DNA of 64,000 bases from Streptomyces mayonensis (GTDB lineage Bacteria; Actinomycetota; Actinomycetes; Streptomycetales; Streptomycetaceae): assembly GCF_018982965.1 (NCBI RefSeq), contig NZ_JACBYP010000023.1, forward strand, positions 1-64,000, written 5' to 3'. Under the pieces are notes generated by a model that worked only from the letters and a program-made list of their open reading frames with translations, was not told the DNA's origin and ran no database searches. Positions 25,412 through 32,606 of this stretch are shown here, one piece after another (positions within the stretch are counted from its first letter, which is position 1; every line of letters starts with the position of its first letter). Both the position numbers and the translations under genes were made by a program.

Positions 25412-26425
25412 GTGCACGCACGTCTCGTCCGATCCGCCGCCGCCCTCGCGGTCGCCGCGGCCGGAACCCTCACCTGGGTGCCGACCGCGAGCGCCGAGCC
25501 CTCCGAACCGACCCCCTCGGCCTCCGCCGAGACTCCGGCCCCCGACGCGGGCAGTGTCGAGATCACCACCAAGGACACGGCCGGAGACGCCCTGCCCGGC
25601 GCCGTGTTCCTGCTGCTCGACTCCGCCGGCCAGGAAGCCGGACGCGGGACGACCGACGCACAGGGGAAGCTGACCTTCTCCGACCTCGCGCCCGGCGTCT
25701 ACCGGCTCAAGGAGACGGCCTCCGGCAGCCCGCTCCACGAGGTCGTCGCAGACCAGGACGTCATCGTCACCCCGGGCGCGCCCACCCGCCTGACGATCAC
25801 CGACCCGTTCAAGGCCGCCAAGGTCCTCCTGCAGGCCAAGGACGACAAGACCGGCAAGCTCCTGCCCGGCGCGACCGTGAACATCGGCACCGGCACCTCG
25901 ACGCTGCTCACCCTGACCACGGGAGCCAAGGGCACGGCCTCCGGAGAGCTGCCCATGTCGAGCCGCAAGGCCCAGTTCTGGGTCAAGGAGATCAAAGCCC
26001 CTGCCGGCTACGACCTGTACAAGCCGACCAAGACGTTCACCGCGGCTCCCGGCGACCCGGTGACCGTGACCGTCACCAACGCCAAGACCACCACCACCCT
26101 GAATCCCGAACCCTCGGGCAAGCCCACGCACACGCCCACCGGCACCCCCGCCGGCCCAGGCAAACCGAACAGTGGTACAGGACGGGCCGCGCCGTCCGCG
26201 TCGGATAGCGACACACCGGAACCCGACTCCTCCACCATTGCTGCCACCCCGGACGGCGACTCCACACCGAAGACGCCGACGGGCTCCCTCGCCCACACCG
26301 GTACTGACGCCACGCCGTGGCTGTTCGGCGGAGCGGCCGCACTGATCGCGGCCGGTGGAGGCGCCCTCGCCGTGGCACGCCGCAGTCGCACCGACAGCCA
26401 CACAGAAGACTCCACTGGGAGCTGA
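25412..26425 (+). CDS. LAxTG-anchored surface protein with prealbumin-like domains
   Basis: A 337-residue exported wall protein. The signal peptide (residues 1-28) ends in ASA. Two SpaA/Cna-B-type prealbumin-like domains follow: about 45-125 (VEITTKDTAGDALPGAVFLL, GVYRLKETASG) and about 130-220 (AAKVLLQAKDDKTGKLLPGA, FWVKEIKAPAGYDLYKP). Then comes a Pro/Thr/Ser stalk and the sorting signal SLAHTG, a hydrophobic helix and a basic tail, which fits the LAxTG motif used by class E sortases of Streptomyces. Such domains often carry internal isopeptide bonds in adhesins and pili. It is the last gene of the cargo operon before a strong terminator. Confidence 0.8.
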   Translation: MHARLVRSAAALAVAAAGTLTWVPTASAEPSEPTPSASAETPAPDAGSVEITTKDTAGDALPGAVFLLLDSAGQEAGRGTTDAQGKLTFSDLAPGVYRLKETASGSPLHEVVADQDVIVTPGAPTRLTITDPFKAAKVLLQAKDDKTGKLLPGATVNIGTGTSTLLTLTTGAKGTASGELPMSSRKAQFWVKEIKAPAGYDLYKPTKTFTAAPGDPVTVTVTNAKTTTTLNPEPSGKPTHTPTGTPAGPGKPNSGTGRAAPSASDSDTPEPDSSTIAATPDGDSTPKTPTGSLAHTGTDATPWLFGGAAALIAAGGGALAVARRSRTDSHTEDSTGS

Positions 26426-26453
26426 CTGCACCCACCCTTCTTCGCTACACGGA

Positions 26454-26518
26454 GCCCCCGCAGCCCCAGATGGACACCCTGTTGGCGACCGCCAACAGGT
26501 CCTCCCGGGTGCGGGGGC
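26454..26518 (+). terminator. Nested hairpin terminator of cargo operon
   Basis: An outer perfect 9-bp stem (GCCCCCGCA at 26454 with TGCGGGGGC ending at 26518) encloses an inner perfect 9-bp stem (CCTGTTGGC at 26478 with GCCAACAGG at 26491). It lies 30 bp behind the surface-protein stop and closes the long plus-strand operon. There is no T-run, as is usual in Streptomyces. Confidence 0.75.
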
Positions 26519-26529
26519 CTCGGTGCGTG

Positions 26530-26616
26530 CTTGACTCAATACGCAGTGTCTTGATCCATTACACATCCTTTGACCTCTGACAAACGATCTTGATCGATTG
26601 TCACTGGACTTTGACC
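26530..26616 (-). repeat. 45-bp repeat, copies A (clear) and A-prime (degenerate)
   Basis: On the minus strand, 26616-26571 reads GTCAAAGTCCAGTGACAATC then GATCAAGATCGTTTGTCAGAGG and matches the 45-bp family found at 27468, 27798, 27851, 28416, 28467 and 28770. The adjacent 26575-26530 on the same strand is a more diverged copy (GTCAAAGGATGTGTAATGGA then TCAAGACACTG). The degenerate copy is a weaker call. Confidence 0.7.
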
Positions 26617-26625
26617 GATAGCCGT

Positions 26626-26868
26626 CTACCGGGATCCGAGAGGGTGATGCGGCATCGGGAATGTCTCGCGGACTCGGCTGGCGTGCCACTCCCAGAGGAT
26701 GCGGTTGACAGCGGCTGCGTGCTGGAGGTCGAGGACAGCGACGGTGAGGGCGTCGGCCTGCGTGCGCAGGCTCTCCTTCTCCGCTGCTCGGTCGGCGCGG
26801 TCGCGGGAGAGGTTGGTCAGTCGCCAGGCGATCGTCGCATTGACCAGGAGGTTGATGAGCTCTTCCAC
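26626..26868 (-). CDS. Small hypothetical coiled-coil protein
   Basis: An 80-residue protein from GTG at 26868. It is almost entirely helical (MEELINLLVNATIAWRLTNL, SRDRADRAAEKESLRTQADA, LTVAVLDLQHAAAVNRILWE), with a heptad-like middle. Unrecognised. It ends just before repeat copy A, and the gap of about 190 bp upstream of it holds no other gene. Confidence 0.5.
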   Translation of the reverse strand: MEELINLLVNATIAWRLTNLSRDRADRAAEKESLRTQADALTVAVLDLQHAAAVNRILWEWHASRVRETFPMPHHPLGSR

Positions 26869-27053
26869 ACGAGAAGCGTCACGGCGCCAGCCGGTGGGCG
26901 AGGTGCTGTTGCGGATCGGCAGCGGAGGGGGATCTGATCGTTGTAGGAGCCGCTACTCGCCGGCGGTCGCGCGGGCGGCGACGGGGGAGTGCGGGCTGAC
27001 GGAGCGTGCTGGAGGTCTTCGGCGTCCAGTCGCGCGGTCCAGGCCGGCCCGCT

Positions 27054-27308
27054 CTACTTGATGGTGAACAGCGGCTGGCCGTACTCCACGGGAGCGCCGT
27101 GGTCAACCAGCCGCTCCGCGATGACGCCGGCCCTTTCCGCTGGGATCTCGTTCATCAACCCCTGCGCCTCCACAATGCACAGCGTGTCGCCTTCTCGCAC
27201 GGACTGGCCCACCGCCACGAACGGACTTGCGTTCGGCTGCGGGGGCGCCGCATGAAAGGTCCCGACGACTGGAGACGCCACCACCTGCAATTCGCGGGAT
27301 ACAGACAT
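27054..27308 (-). CDS. Biotinyl-domain protein lacking the biotin lysine (AccB-like)
   Basis: An 84-residue protein with the fold signature of biotin carboxyl carrier domains: VVASPVVGTFHAAPPQPNAS, FVAVGQSVREGDTLCIVEAQ and the C-terminal YGQPLFTIK. In true carriers of acetyl-CoA carboxylase the hairpin reads EAMKMMNEI, with biotin on K; here it reads EAQGLMNEI, so the lysine is replaced by glycine. Biotin attachment at this site is therefore not possible. ATG at 27308 has GGAAAGGGC upstream. It stands alone without carboxylase subunits, so a carrier role is doubtful. Confidence 0.75.
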   Translation of the reverse strand: MSVSRELQVVASPVVGTFHAAPPQPNASPFVAVGQSVREGDTLCIVEAQGLMNEIPAERAGVIAERLVDHGAPVEYGQPLFTIK

Positions 27309-27467
27309 CACTTCAGCCCTTTCCGTAAGGCGATGAACCATCACAGTCCGTAATGGTGCAGACGTCAGGGGAGCCTAGCCGACCCCGCTTCCCGCAACGA
27401 TCAACAGCGCAGCCTGCGGCATGTCGCAAGAAGAGGCCATCAGCGCCGTCAACGGCCACCGCGGAAC

Positions 27468-27512
27468 GTCAAGATCGCTTGGCAATCGATCAGGATCGTT
27501 TGTCACTTGAGG
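27468..27512 (+). repeat. 45-bp repeat, copy B
   Basis: Reads GTCAAGATCGCTTGGCAATC then GATCAGGATCGTTTGTCACTT and aligns over its length with the family consensus centred on TGGCAATCGGTCAAGATCA. A short reverse-oriented piece, TGTCCTGTGACAGCGAAC at 27549-27566, may be what remains of a head-to-head partner. Confidence 0.7.
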
Positions 27513-27681
27513 TTCGTTGACAGGCGGTCAACGTTCGATGGCACACGACTGTCCTGTGACAGCGAACCCGGGGCCTACCAGGCAGCTCCTCGTCCACCCG
27601 CTCCAGGACCATGTGGGCGTTCCCCCGCCGCAGGTTGGCCAGCATCGTCCCGATCGCAGGCTTGGATGGACGCTTCACCAC
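27490..27681 (-). CDS. Uncertain small ORF or gene remnant
   Basis: The frame carries LLDDLAILIATNERGHVVKR then PSKPAIGTMLANLRRGNAHM, VLERVDEELPG, which looks like genuine protein sequence, but the coding-like stretch begins upstream of any canonical start (it is open to about 27790, next to repeat copy C) and its 3' end runs through repeat copy B. GTG at 27681 is the first usable start. Most likely a truncated gene trapped between two repeat copies. Confidence 0.35.
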   Translation of the reverse strand: MVKRPSKPAIGTMLANLRRGNAHMVLERVDEELPGRPRVRCHRTVVCHRTLTACQRTSSDKRS

Positions 27682-27797
27682 GTGGCCGCGCTCGTTGGTT
27701 GCAATCAGGATGGCCAGATCGTCCAGCAGAGGACTGGCACCGCCCAGCAGCGTCCTGACCAGGCCGGTCCGGGTTCGATGACACGAACCGTGCAGTG

Positions 27798-27894
27798 GTC
27801 CAACTTCAGTGGCAATCGGTCAAGATCACCTGTCAGGGGACAGTCTGGTTTGTCCTCTGACAGCGAGGTTGGACCGATTGCCAGTGAAGCTGGA
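27798..27894. repeat. 45-bp repeats C and C-prime, head-to-head pair
   Basis: Copy C (27798-27842, plus) reads GTCCAACTTCAGTGGCAATC then GGTCAAGATCACCTGTCAGG and ends GGACA. Copy C-prime (27851-27894) is the same family in reverse. With an 8-bp centre the pair can fold into one long imperfect hairpin, the layout of REP/BIME-type elements. It lies 150 bp upstream of the thioredoxin gene. Confidence 0.85.
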
Positions 27895-28043
27895 TGGGGC
27901 CCACGGCAGCTTCTCGCGGCTGGCGTGGGTGAAGTGCCTGCTCGGGAGGTTGGTCCTTTCGGCGGCTTTGAGTGGAAGCCTGCTGCTGGAAGCGGTGCCA
28001 TGGGCGTGGTGTATCGCGTAGACAACTGCTGTGAGGAGAGCCA

Positions 28044-28370
28044 ATGCCTGAGCAGATCTTGCATGTGACTGACGCGTCGTTCGAGGGGGACGTGCTCAAC
28101 TCTGCCCAGCCCGTGCTGCTGGAGTTCTGGGCACCGTGGTGTGGGCCGTGCAGGATGATCGCACCGCTTCTCGACGAGGTGGCCAAGGACTACGGCGACA
28201 GGCTCAAGGTTGCGAAGATCGACGTGGACCAGCACCCGGCGACGCCGGCGAAGTTCGGCGTCCGAGGCATCCCTGCCCTGATCATTTTCAAGAACGGGGT
28301 TGTGGCGCAGACAAAGGTGGGTGCACTGTCGAAAGCCCAGATCACCGCGCTTGTCAACAGTCACGTCTGA
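28044..28370 (+). CDS. trxA: Thioredoxin
   Basis: A 108-residue cytoplasmic thioredoxin, full length for the family. The active site WCGPC has Cys33 and Cys36, the preceding FWAPWCGPCRMIAPLLDEVA is canonical, and the cis-proline loop RGIPALIIFKNG is present. It reduces protein disulfides and can feed arsenate reductases of the ArsC type. A thioredoxin reductase gene lies 6.6 kb away inside the arsenic element, but this gene is outside that element. ATG at 28044 follows GAGGAG with good spacing. It is alone between repeat pairs C and D. Confidence 0.9.
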   Translation: MPEQILHVTDASFEGDVLNSAQPVLLEFWAPWCGPCRMIAPLLDEVAKDYGDRLKVAKIDVDQHPATPAKFGVRGIPALIIFKNGVVAQTKVGALSKAQITALVNSHV

Positions 28371-28415
28371 CCAGCACAGGTCACGCTCCCGACAGTCTCC
28401 GACCACGCCATAGTT

Positions 28416-28512
28416 GTCCAACTTGCCTGGTAATCGGTCCATGCGCAGTGACAGAGGACAGCCCACTGTCCCCCTGACAGGTGATCTCGACCGATTGCCA
28501 AGAGATATTGAC
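28416..28512. repeat. 45-bp repeats D and D-prime, head-to-head pair
   Basis: Copy D (28416-28460) reads GTCCAACTTGCCTGGTAATC then GGTCCATGCGCAGTGACAGA and ends GGACA; copy D-prime (28467-28512) is the reverse-oriented partner, whose complement contains TTGGCAATCGGTCGAGATCA. The 6-bp centre and opposite orientation match pair C. The pair separates the thioredoxin gene from the 67-residue gene. Confidence 0.85.
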
Positions 28513-28547
28513 CGCCATGGTCGAACGGCTATCGGTACGGTCGATCC

Positions 28548-28751
28548 ATGGAAAAGCTGCCAGAGATCGTGGACCGCCACATCCTGGACCACCACGTCGT
28601 CCTGGCACTCAAGGCGATCATGGACGCGTCGGGCTGCACACTCCATGAGGCGATCGACATCTTCGGGCTTCGATACGAGGAACTCCGCCGCGACCGGCCG
28701 GGCGACTTCCAGGTGAGCCGTCAGGAGTACGGCCGCAACGTCTACACCTGA
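28548..28751 (+). CDS. Small hypothetical protein (67 aa)
   Basis: A compact acidic helical protein (MEKLPEIVDRHILDHHVVLA, LKAIMDASGCTLHEAIDIFG, LRYEELRRDRPGDF). The sequence LHEAIDIFGLRYEELR looks like a helix-turn-helix-type interaction motif, but the family is not recognised. ATG at 28548 follows a weak purine stretch. It is the only gene between repeat copies D and E. Confidence 0.6.
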   Translation: MEKLPEIVDRHILDHHVVLALKAIMDASGCTLHEAIDIFGLRYEELRRDRPGDFQVSRQEYGRNVYT

Positions 28752-28769
28752 CCTGCGGCCGCTCAGCCG

Positions 28770-28814
28770 GTCAAACTCACCTGGCAATCGGTCAAGATCA
28801 CTTGTCAGAGGACA
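28770..28814 (+). repeat. 45-bp repeat, copy E
   Basis: Reads GTCAAACTCACCTGGCAATC then GGTCAAGATCACTTGTCAGA and ends GGACA, close to consensus. It lies just upstream of the DUF6233 gene, 50 bp before its GTG, so it may fall within the promoter or leader region (a TATATT hexamer is at 28852). Confidence 0.8.
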
Positions 28815-28865
28815 ACGAGCCCCCTCGCAGCCCTGGCCGCTGGCAGGGCGACTATATTCGAACTT

Positions 28866-29213
28866 GTGAGCGAACCTTCTCGTCTGGAACTGCTGCGGTT
28901 CACCCGCCGAGTGGTCGAGCAGCAGGCCGGTGCTGCACTGCGGCAGATCGACGGATGGATCGCCACAGAGGAGCGACGGGAAGCGGAACGCCGCCGCCAC
29001 ACAGAGGGAGGCGCGCCCCCTCCGGAATGGCTACTGCAACACGGCCTGAACCCGAAGAACATCGACGCGGTGCACACAGGGGACTGCTGGACCGTCGAGG
29101 GGTCGGAGCGGTGTCGTCCGGTGTCGCGCGAACAGGCGATGGAGGCAATTCGACACCAGGTGCCGGCGTGCACGTTTTGCCGCCCGGATACGGCGCTGGG
29201 ACTGCTGGAGTGA
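28866..29213 (+). CDS. DUF6233 family protein
   Basis: A 115-residue protein with the DUF6233 order: a helical N-terminus (VEQQAGAALRQIDGWIATEE, RREAERRRHTEGGAPPPEWL), then VHTGDCWTVEGSERCRPVSR, EQAMEAIRHQVPACTFCRPD and the end TALGLLE. The family is confined to streptomycetes and its function is unknown; the conserved cysteines (GDCW and CTFC) suggest a small metal- or nucleic-acid-binding domain. GTG at 28866. Confidence 0.8.
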   Translation: MSEPSRLELLRFTRRVVEQQAGAALRQIDGWIATEERREAERRRHTEGGAPPPEWLLQHGLNPKNIDAVHTGDCWTVEGSERCRPVSREQAMEAIRHQVPACTFCRPDTALGLLE

Positions 29214-29528
29214 CCGCCGCTACCCCGTGTGTGGCTCACGCCACAGAACGATTTTCAGCCATGCGCCGCAGGCAATCCGCGCAGATCAACTTTGCTTCCG
29301 CGAAGCCCGCAGGTCAGCGTTCTGCAGAGCTGCCCCAGAGATGGGGTAGGTGATCCAACTCCGCAGGTCAGGCCGTGAATTGCCCTGGTGGCCGATGCAC
29401 GCCCCATGATGACGCCAACCCCTGTAGCGACCGCATACCGTCGTCGGCAACGCGGACGGGGACCGCCCCGGCCAGGGCGATCCCCGAGATGTCCGTGGAT
29501 ACGAGCAAATCGCATTAAGGACGACACC
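29214..29528. other. Intergenic region without a supported gene
   Basis: About 310 bp. It contains the direct repeat CGCAGGTCAG (29307 and 29363) and ends in an AT-richer stretch before the ATG at 29529. Frames on both strands are open for short distances, but none has convincing coding character. Confidence 0.4.
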
Positions 29529-29708
29529 ATGCAACCACAGCTCTGGAAGCCCGTCGGGCTCCAGTACCGCCGCCCCGAGTGGCAGGACGCGTTCAACACA
29601 GTCATCACCGGCACCGTGATCTTCCTGCTTCCGCAGGTCCCGTCAGAGATGACCCTCCTGGCGTGCGTCCCGCTCCTCCGCTGCATCCGCTACCGGAACG
29701 CTGTCTGA
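29529..29708 (+). CDS. Small hypothetical protein with hydrophobic segment
   Basis: A 59-residue product with LWKPVGLQYRRPEWQDAFNT, a hydrophobic stretch VITGTVIFLLP and LLACVPLLRCIRYR near the end. It could be a small membrane-associated protein. No ribosome binding site of note and no family recognised; its support is the terminator-like hairpin directly behind it. Confidence 0.35.
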   Translation: MQPQLWKPVGLQYRRPEWQDAFNTVITGTVIFLLPQVPSEMTLLACVPLLRCIRYRNAV

Positions 29709-29726
29709 AACGGAACCCCTTCCAAG

Positions 29727-29757
29727 CCCCTGGTCGCGCTCAGCGGCCGGGGGGCTG
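29727..29757 (+). terminator. Hairpin terminator
   Basis: AGCCCCTGG and CCGGGGGGCT form a GC-rich stem around a CGCGCTCAGCG-type loop, 20 bp behind the small gene and before the next promoter region. Confidence 0.5.
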
Positions 29758-29879
29758 CTCCGTTCCGCCGCCATACTCGGCGCGCTGCCAGGGGTGGTCG
29801 GAGTTGCGCTATCGGCGCGCCGTCTCGGCTTGACGTCCTGTATGACGTTGGCGGGGACGAACTGAGACATGGGGTGGGG

Positions 29880-30578
29880 ATGGCTTTCGAGTTGGGCGTT
29901 ACTGGACCGGCACAGAGCGAGTACCTGTATCACTTCACGAGCCGTAATGGAGAAAGCCCGGACTGGGTGCCGGACGAGATCCGTTCGATGAACGGGGCTC
30001 AGCGCCTGGAGTCGATCTTGCGGGAGGAGCAGTTCCGGGCGTTCCCGCCTTTCGGCGCTGCTGAGGCCGGCGCCTCGGGGAGGCCCTGTGTGTGCTTCTC
30101 GGAGTGCTCTCCGGAGCACATGGCTCAGCTGTTCCGATGGAGGCACTTCGACCCATGGGGTCTGGTCACTACGCGGGAGGTGGTGAACGGACTCGGTGGT
30201 GGCGCGGTGGCGTACGTGCCGCGGGAGGTTCAGCGGCGTTTTCAGCGGGCGGCGCTCGGCCATTGGGCGGTGAACACGGGGAACGGGATCTCGTGGATGC
30301 ACGAACGGGAGTGGCGGCTGCCCCTGTCTCGCCCGGAAACCAGCATCAAGATCAATGGAGTGGTTGCGATCCTCGTCGCTAGCGCCGACTGGCGACCTCG
30401 TCGGATGCCCGTGGGCTGGGTGAACGGTGAGAGCGGTGATCCGCTGGCCGGTCATGGCGAGAACCCGTTCGCGATGCCGTACGAGGACTACCCGAGACTG
30501 TGGCGGGAGACGCCGGTCTGGGTGTGGGACCAGGAGGCCGAGCGGGTTGTGGCGTACGAGCCGGGCGCCTTGTGCTGA
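29880..30578 (+). CDS. Hypothetical protein, possible DUF2971/AbiGi-like fold
   Basis: A 232-residue protein. The elements YLYHFTSRNGESPDWVPDE, RLESILREEQFRAFPPFG, CVCFSECSPEHMAQLFRWR and WMHEREWRLPL recall families in which YHFTS, CFSE and EREWR-type motifs line an active-site-like pocket (DUF2971 and AbiGi-type proteins seen in defence contexts). The assignment is by pattern only. ATG at 29880 is chosen over GTG at 29874. It lies just upstream of the interrupted ligase gene. Confidence 0.6.
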   Translation: MAFELGVTGPAQSEYLYHFTSRNGESPDWVPDEIRSMNGAQRLESILREEQFRAFPPFGAAEAGASGRPCVCFSECSPEHMAQLFRWRHFDPWGLVTTREVVNGLGGGAVAYVPREVQRRFQRAALGHWAVNTGNGISWMHEREWRLPLSRPETSIKINGVVAILVASADWRPRRMPVGWVNGESGDPLAGHGENPFAMPYEDYPRLWRETPVWVWDQEAERVVAYEPGALC

Positions 30579-30632
30579 GCTTGCGGGCGTAGACGGCGCG
30601 CGCCGCTTGGAGGAACGTCGCAGGCTGGTGGT

Positions 30633-30968
30633 GTGGAGTTCCCCGTCGACGTGGCGCTCGCCGAGCTGGTACCGCGGCTGCCTACGGGGCCGCGGTGGTG
30701 GTACGAGGTGAAGATGGACGGCCCCCGTACGGTTCTGTGGCGGCTGGCTGACACGGTGCGGCTTCAGGCCCGGTCGGGGCGGGATGTGACCGGCCCGTGG
30801 ATGGATCTGGCTGTGGCTGGGATGGCGTTGCCGCCGGGTGTGGTTCTGGATGGCGAGGCGGTCGTCGTGGTCGACGGCAGGGTGTCCTTCGAGGCGGCGC
30901 AGTCTCGGGCGGCGTCGTCGCCGGCTCGGGCCCGGCAGCTGGCGGCACAGCGCCCGGCGTTGCTGATA
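30633..30968 (+). pseudogene. ATP-dependent DNA ligase, 5' fragment
   Basis: Residues 1-112 of an ATP-dependent DNA ligase. The nucleotidyl-lysine motif is YEVKMDGPR (Lys about 27), followed by LQARSGRDVT and motif III VLDGEAVVV. The frame is genuine up to ARQLAAQRPALLI, then runs into foreign sequence and stops at 30995. The matching 3' part begins at 44933 (WDVPALPTGDVRARPYEERR). The gene was therefore split by insertion of the intervening element. A single-domain ligase of this type would be about 290 residues when whole. Confidence 0.85.
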
Positions 30969-31291
30969 ACTGGAGTGCGCGCGAGTTCCTCGTGAGGTCC
31001 CGAGAGCGCGATCGATGGATGTGAGCAGGTGAGAGACCGTTGTTCGAGACATCCCTCGACGGTGTGAGGTTCTCGTAGTTACTCGCAGATTCCAGGAGTG
31101 CCACTCGTAATCTGCGGATCTATGGGGGATCTCGAAACTCGCACCCCGACATCGGGTCGCCGCCGGACGGGCTGGCAGAGGTCTTCTCCCTGCACACCCA
31201 CCGAGCGGGCCGCGCGGGGCAGCAGGACGAGCGGTCGTACTTCTTCGACACGCTGGCGGAGTACCAGTGGGCGCGTGATTCCGCCGGGCTG

Positions 31292-32272
31292 ATGCCGTCC
31301 TCGATCGACCAGCTGGTCAAACCGGTGCTGGAAATCTGCGAGCACTACGACCTCGTGCCGTGGCAGCTCACCCCGACGCTGCTCGACTGCTACTTCGCAG
31401 GACCCGGGAAGCGTGCTCGGTCGACTGTCCGTACGAAGATCACCAAGATCGACGCGTACTTCGCGTTCTTGGAACAGCGCTACGCCGGTGAGATCCATCG
31501 CCGGTTCGGCGCCGCGGTGGAGTCGCCGGTCGACCCGTTCAACCGGCCGCGACATCGTGGTGACTTCGGGCTGCGGGTGCCGCCCTCGCAGCGGGCGATG
31601 CGCGAATACTTCGCCGCGTGGCGCGATGCGCTGCCGCTGGCTCGCAAGCCGGCGGTCGCGTGCCGGGACTACGTGATGGCCAAGCTCGACTATCTGTCCG
31701 GGGTGAGGGCGTCCGAGCTCTGTGGTGTCGGCCTGTGCGATGTGCACTGGGAGTTGGGCAAGTGGGGCCGGTTCGTCGTGCAGGGCAAGGGCGCCCGCGG
31801 CTCCGGGCCCAGGCCGCGCGAGGCGTTCATGTTCGAGGAGTGCCGCGAGCTCGTGTGGTGGTACGTCGAGGAGGTCCGCGGCCTCTTCCACGACGACCCG
31901 GAGCATCCGCTGGCGCCGCTGTTTCCCTCTGAGCGGCTGCCGGTGGAGCTCGCGGCGGCGAACATCCCGGTCGCGGCGGCGATCACCCCGGGAACGTTCC
32001 GCCGGAACCTCAAGGCGGCCTCGCTGCTGTACCTGCCGGGGCCGGTGGGCGAGTTGTACCCGCATCTGCTGCGGCACGCCTGCGCCACCCATAACTATGA
32101 GCGCGGGATGACGCTGTGGGAAGTACAGCGGCTTCTTGGACATACCTGGACGACTACGACGGTGAACTATCTGGCGACGGCTCAGGCGGACCCCGAGCAC
32201 GCGGAGCGCTGGCGGCAGTCGGCCACGCGGGCCGGGCAGCGCTTGGTCGCGAATATCGGGAGTTTACGGTGA
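31292..32272 (+). CDS. Tyrosine recombinase (TnpA/XerD-like)
   Basis: A 326-residue site-specific recombinase with the full catalytic set: Arg139 in LSGVRASELC, a beta-hairpin lysine in VQGKGARGSG, His258 and Arg261 in HLLRHACATH, His284 in LLGHTW and the nucleophile Tyr293 in VNYL. The N-terminal region is a core-binding domain. The frame is open without a canonical start back to about 31076 and that region (AEVFSLHTHRAGRAGQQDER then SYFFDTLAEYQWARDSAGLM) also looks like genuine protein, so the true N-terminus probably lies upstream, with a rare start or a small sequence error. It would cut and join the ends of the arsenic element. Confidence 0.85.
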   Translation: MPSSIDQLVKPVLEICEHYDLVPWQLTPTLLDCYFAGPGKRARSTVRTKITKIDAYFAFLEQRYAGEIHRRFGAAVESPVDPFNRPRHRGDFGLRVPPSQRAMREYFAAWRDALPLARKPAVACRDYVMAKLDYLSGVRASELCGVGLCDVHWELGKWGRFVVQGKGARGSGPRPREAFMFEECRELVWWYVEEVRGLFHDDPEHPLAPLFPSERLPVELAAANIPVAAAITPGTFRRNLKAASLLYLPGPVGELYPHLLRHACATHNYERGMTLWEVQRLLGHTWTTTTVNYLATAQADPEHAERWRQSATRAGQRLVANIGSLR

Positions 32273-32595
32273 AGTGGAATCTGCGCTGGGCGGCCGCCAA
32301 GTGCGACATCTGGCGGCCTGTCGACTTGCAGGCGGCGTTCGCGACGGTGGGCTTCACCCCGTCACTGAGCAAGGTCGCGGCCTTGTGGGGCGGGACCCCG
32401 GTGACGGTGCGCCTGGACGACCTGGACAAGATCTGCGCGGCGCTGCAGTGCACGGTGGCGGACCTGATGGAGGCCGAACCGGTAGCTCCCGCCGAGGGCT
32501 TGGAGGAGCCGCAGCGCGCGGTCGGCGGTGAGGCGGGGGCGGTGCGGCCTGTGCCGCGGCGCGATGGGCGGCGTCAGCTGCGGCCGCCGAACTGA
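32269..32595 (+). CDS. Small XRE-type HTH protein of recombinase trio
   Basis: A 108-residue protein with a Cro/C1-type helix-turn-helix: VDLQAAFATVGFTPSLSKVA, ALWGGTPVTVRLDDLDKICA, ALQCTVADLME. Its GTG overlaps the recombinase stop (GTGA). In trios of this kind the middle small protein is thought to assist recombination or control the recombinase genes. The last 35 residues are basic and disordered. Confidence 0.75.
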   Translation: MKWNLRWAAAKCDIWRPVDLQAAFATVGFTPSLSKVAALWGGTPVTVRLDDLDKICAALQCTVADLMEAEPVAPAEGLEEPQRAVGGEAGAVRPVPRRDGRRQLRPPN

Positions 32596-32606
32596 CCGAG
32601 GTGGTC

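Noticed and set aside
26530..28814. 45-bp repeats considered as integron attC sites
   Set aside because: No GTTRRRY core sites and no integron integrase in the window; head-to-head pairs fit REP/BIME-like elements better.
27705..29000. 431-codon minus-strand frame across repeats and thioredoxin
   Set aside because: It is antisense to trxA, the 67-residue gene and DUF6233, and reads the repeats in different phases; no domain recognised.
29643..31052. 469-codon minus-strand frame opposite the 29880 gene and ligase fragment
   Set aside because: Low-complexity Arg/His/Pro composition; the plus-strand ligase motifs are clear.
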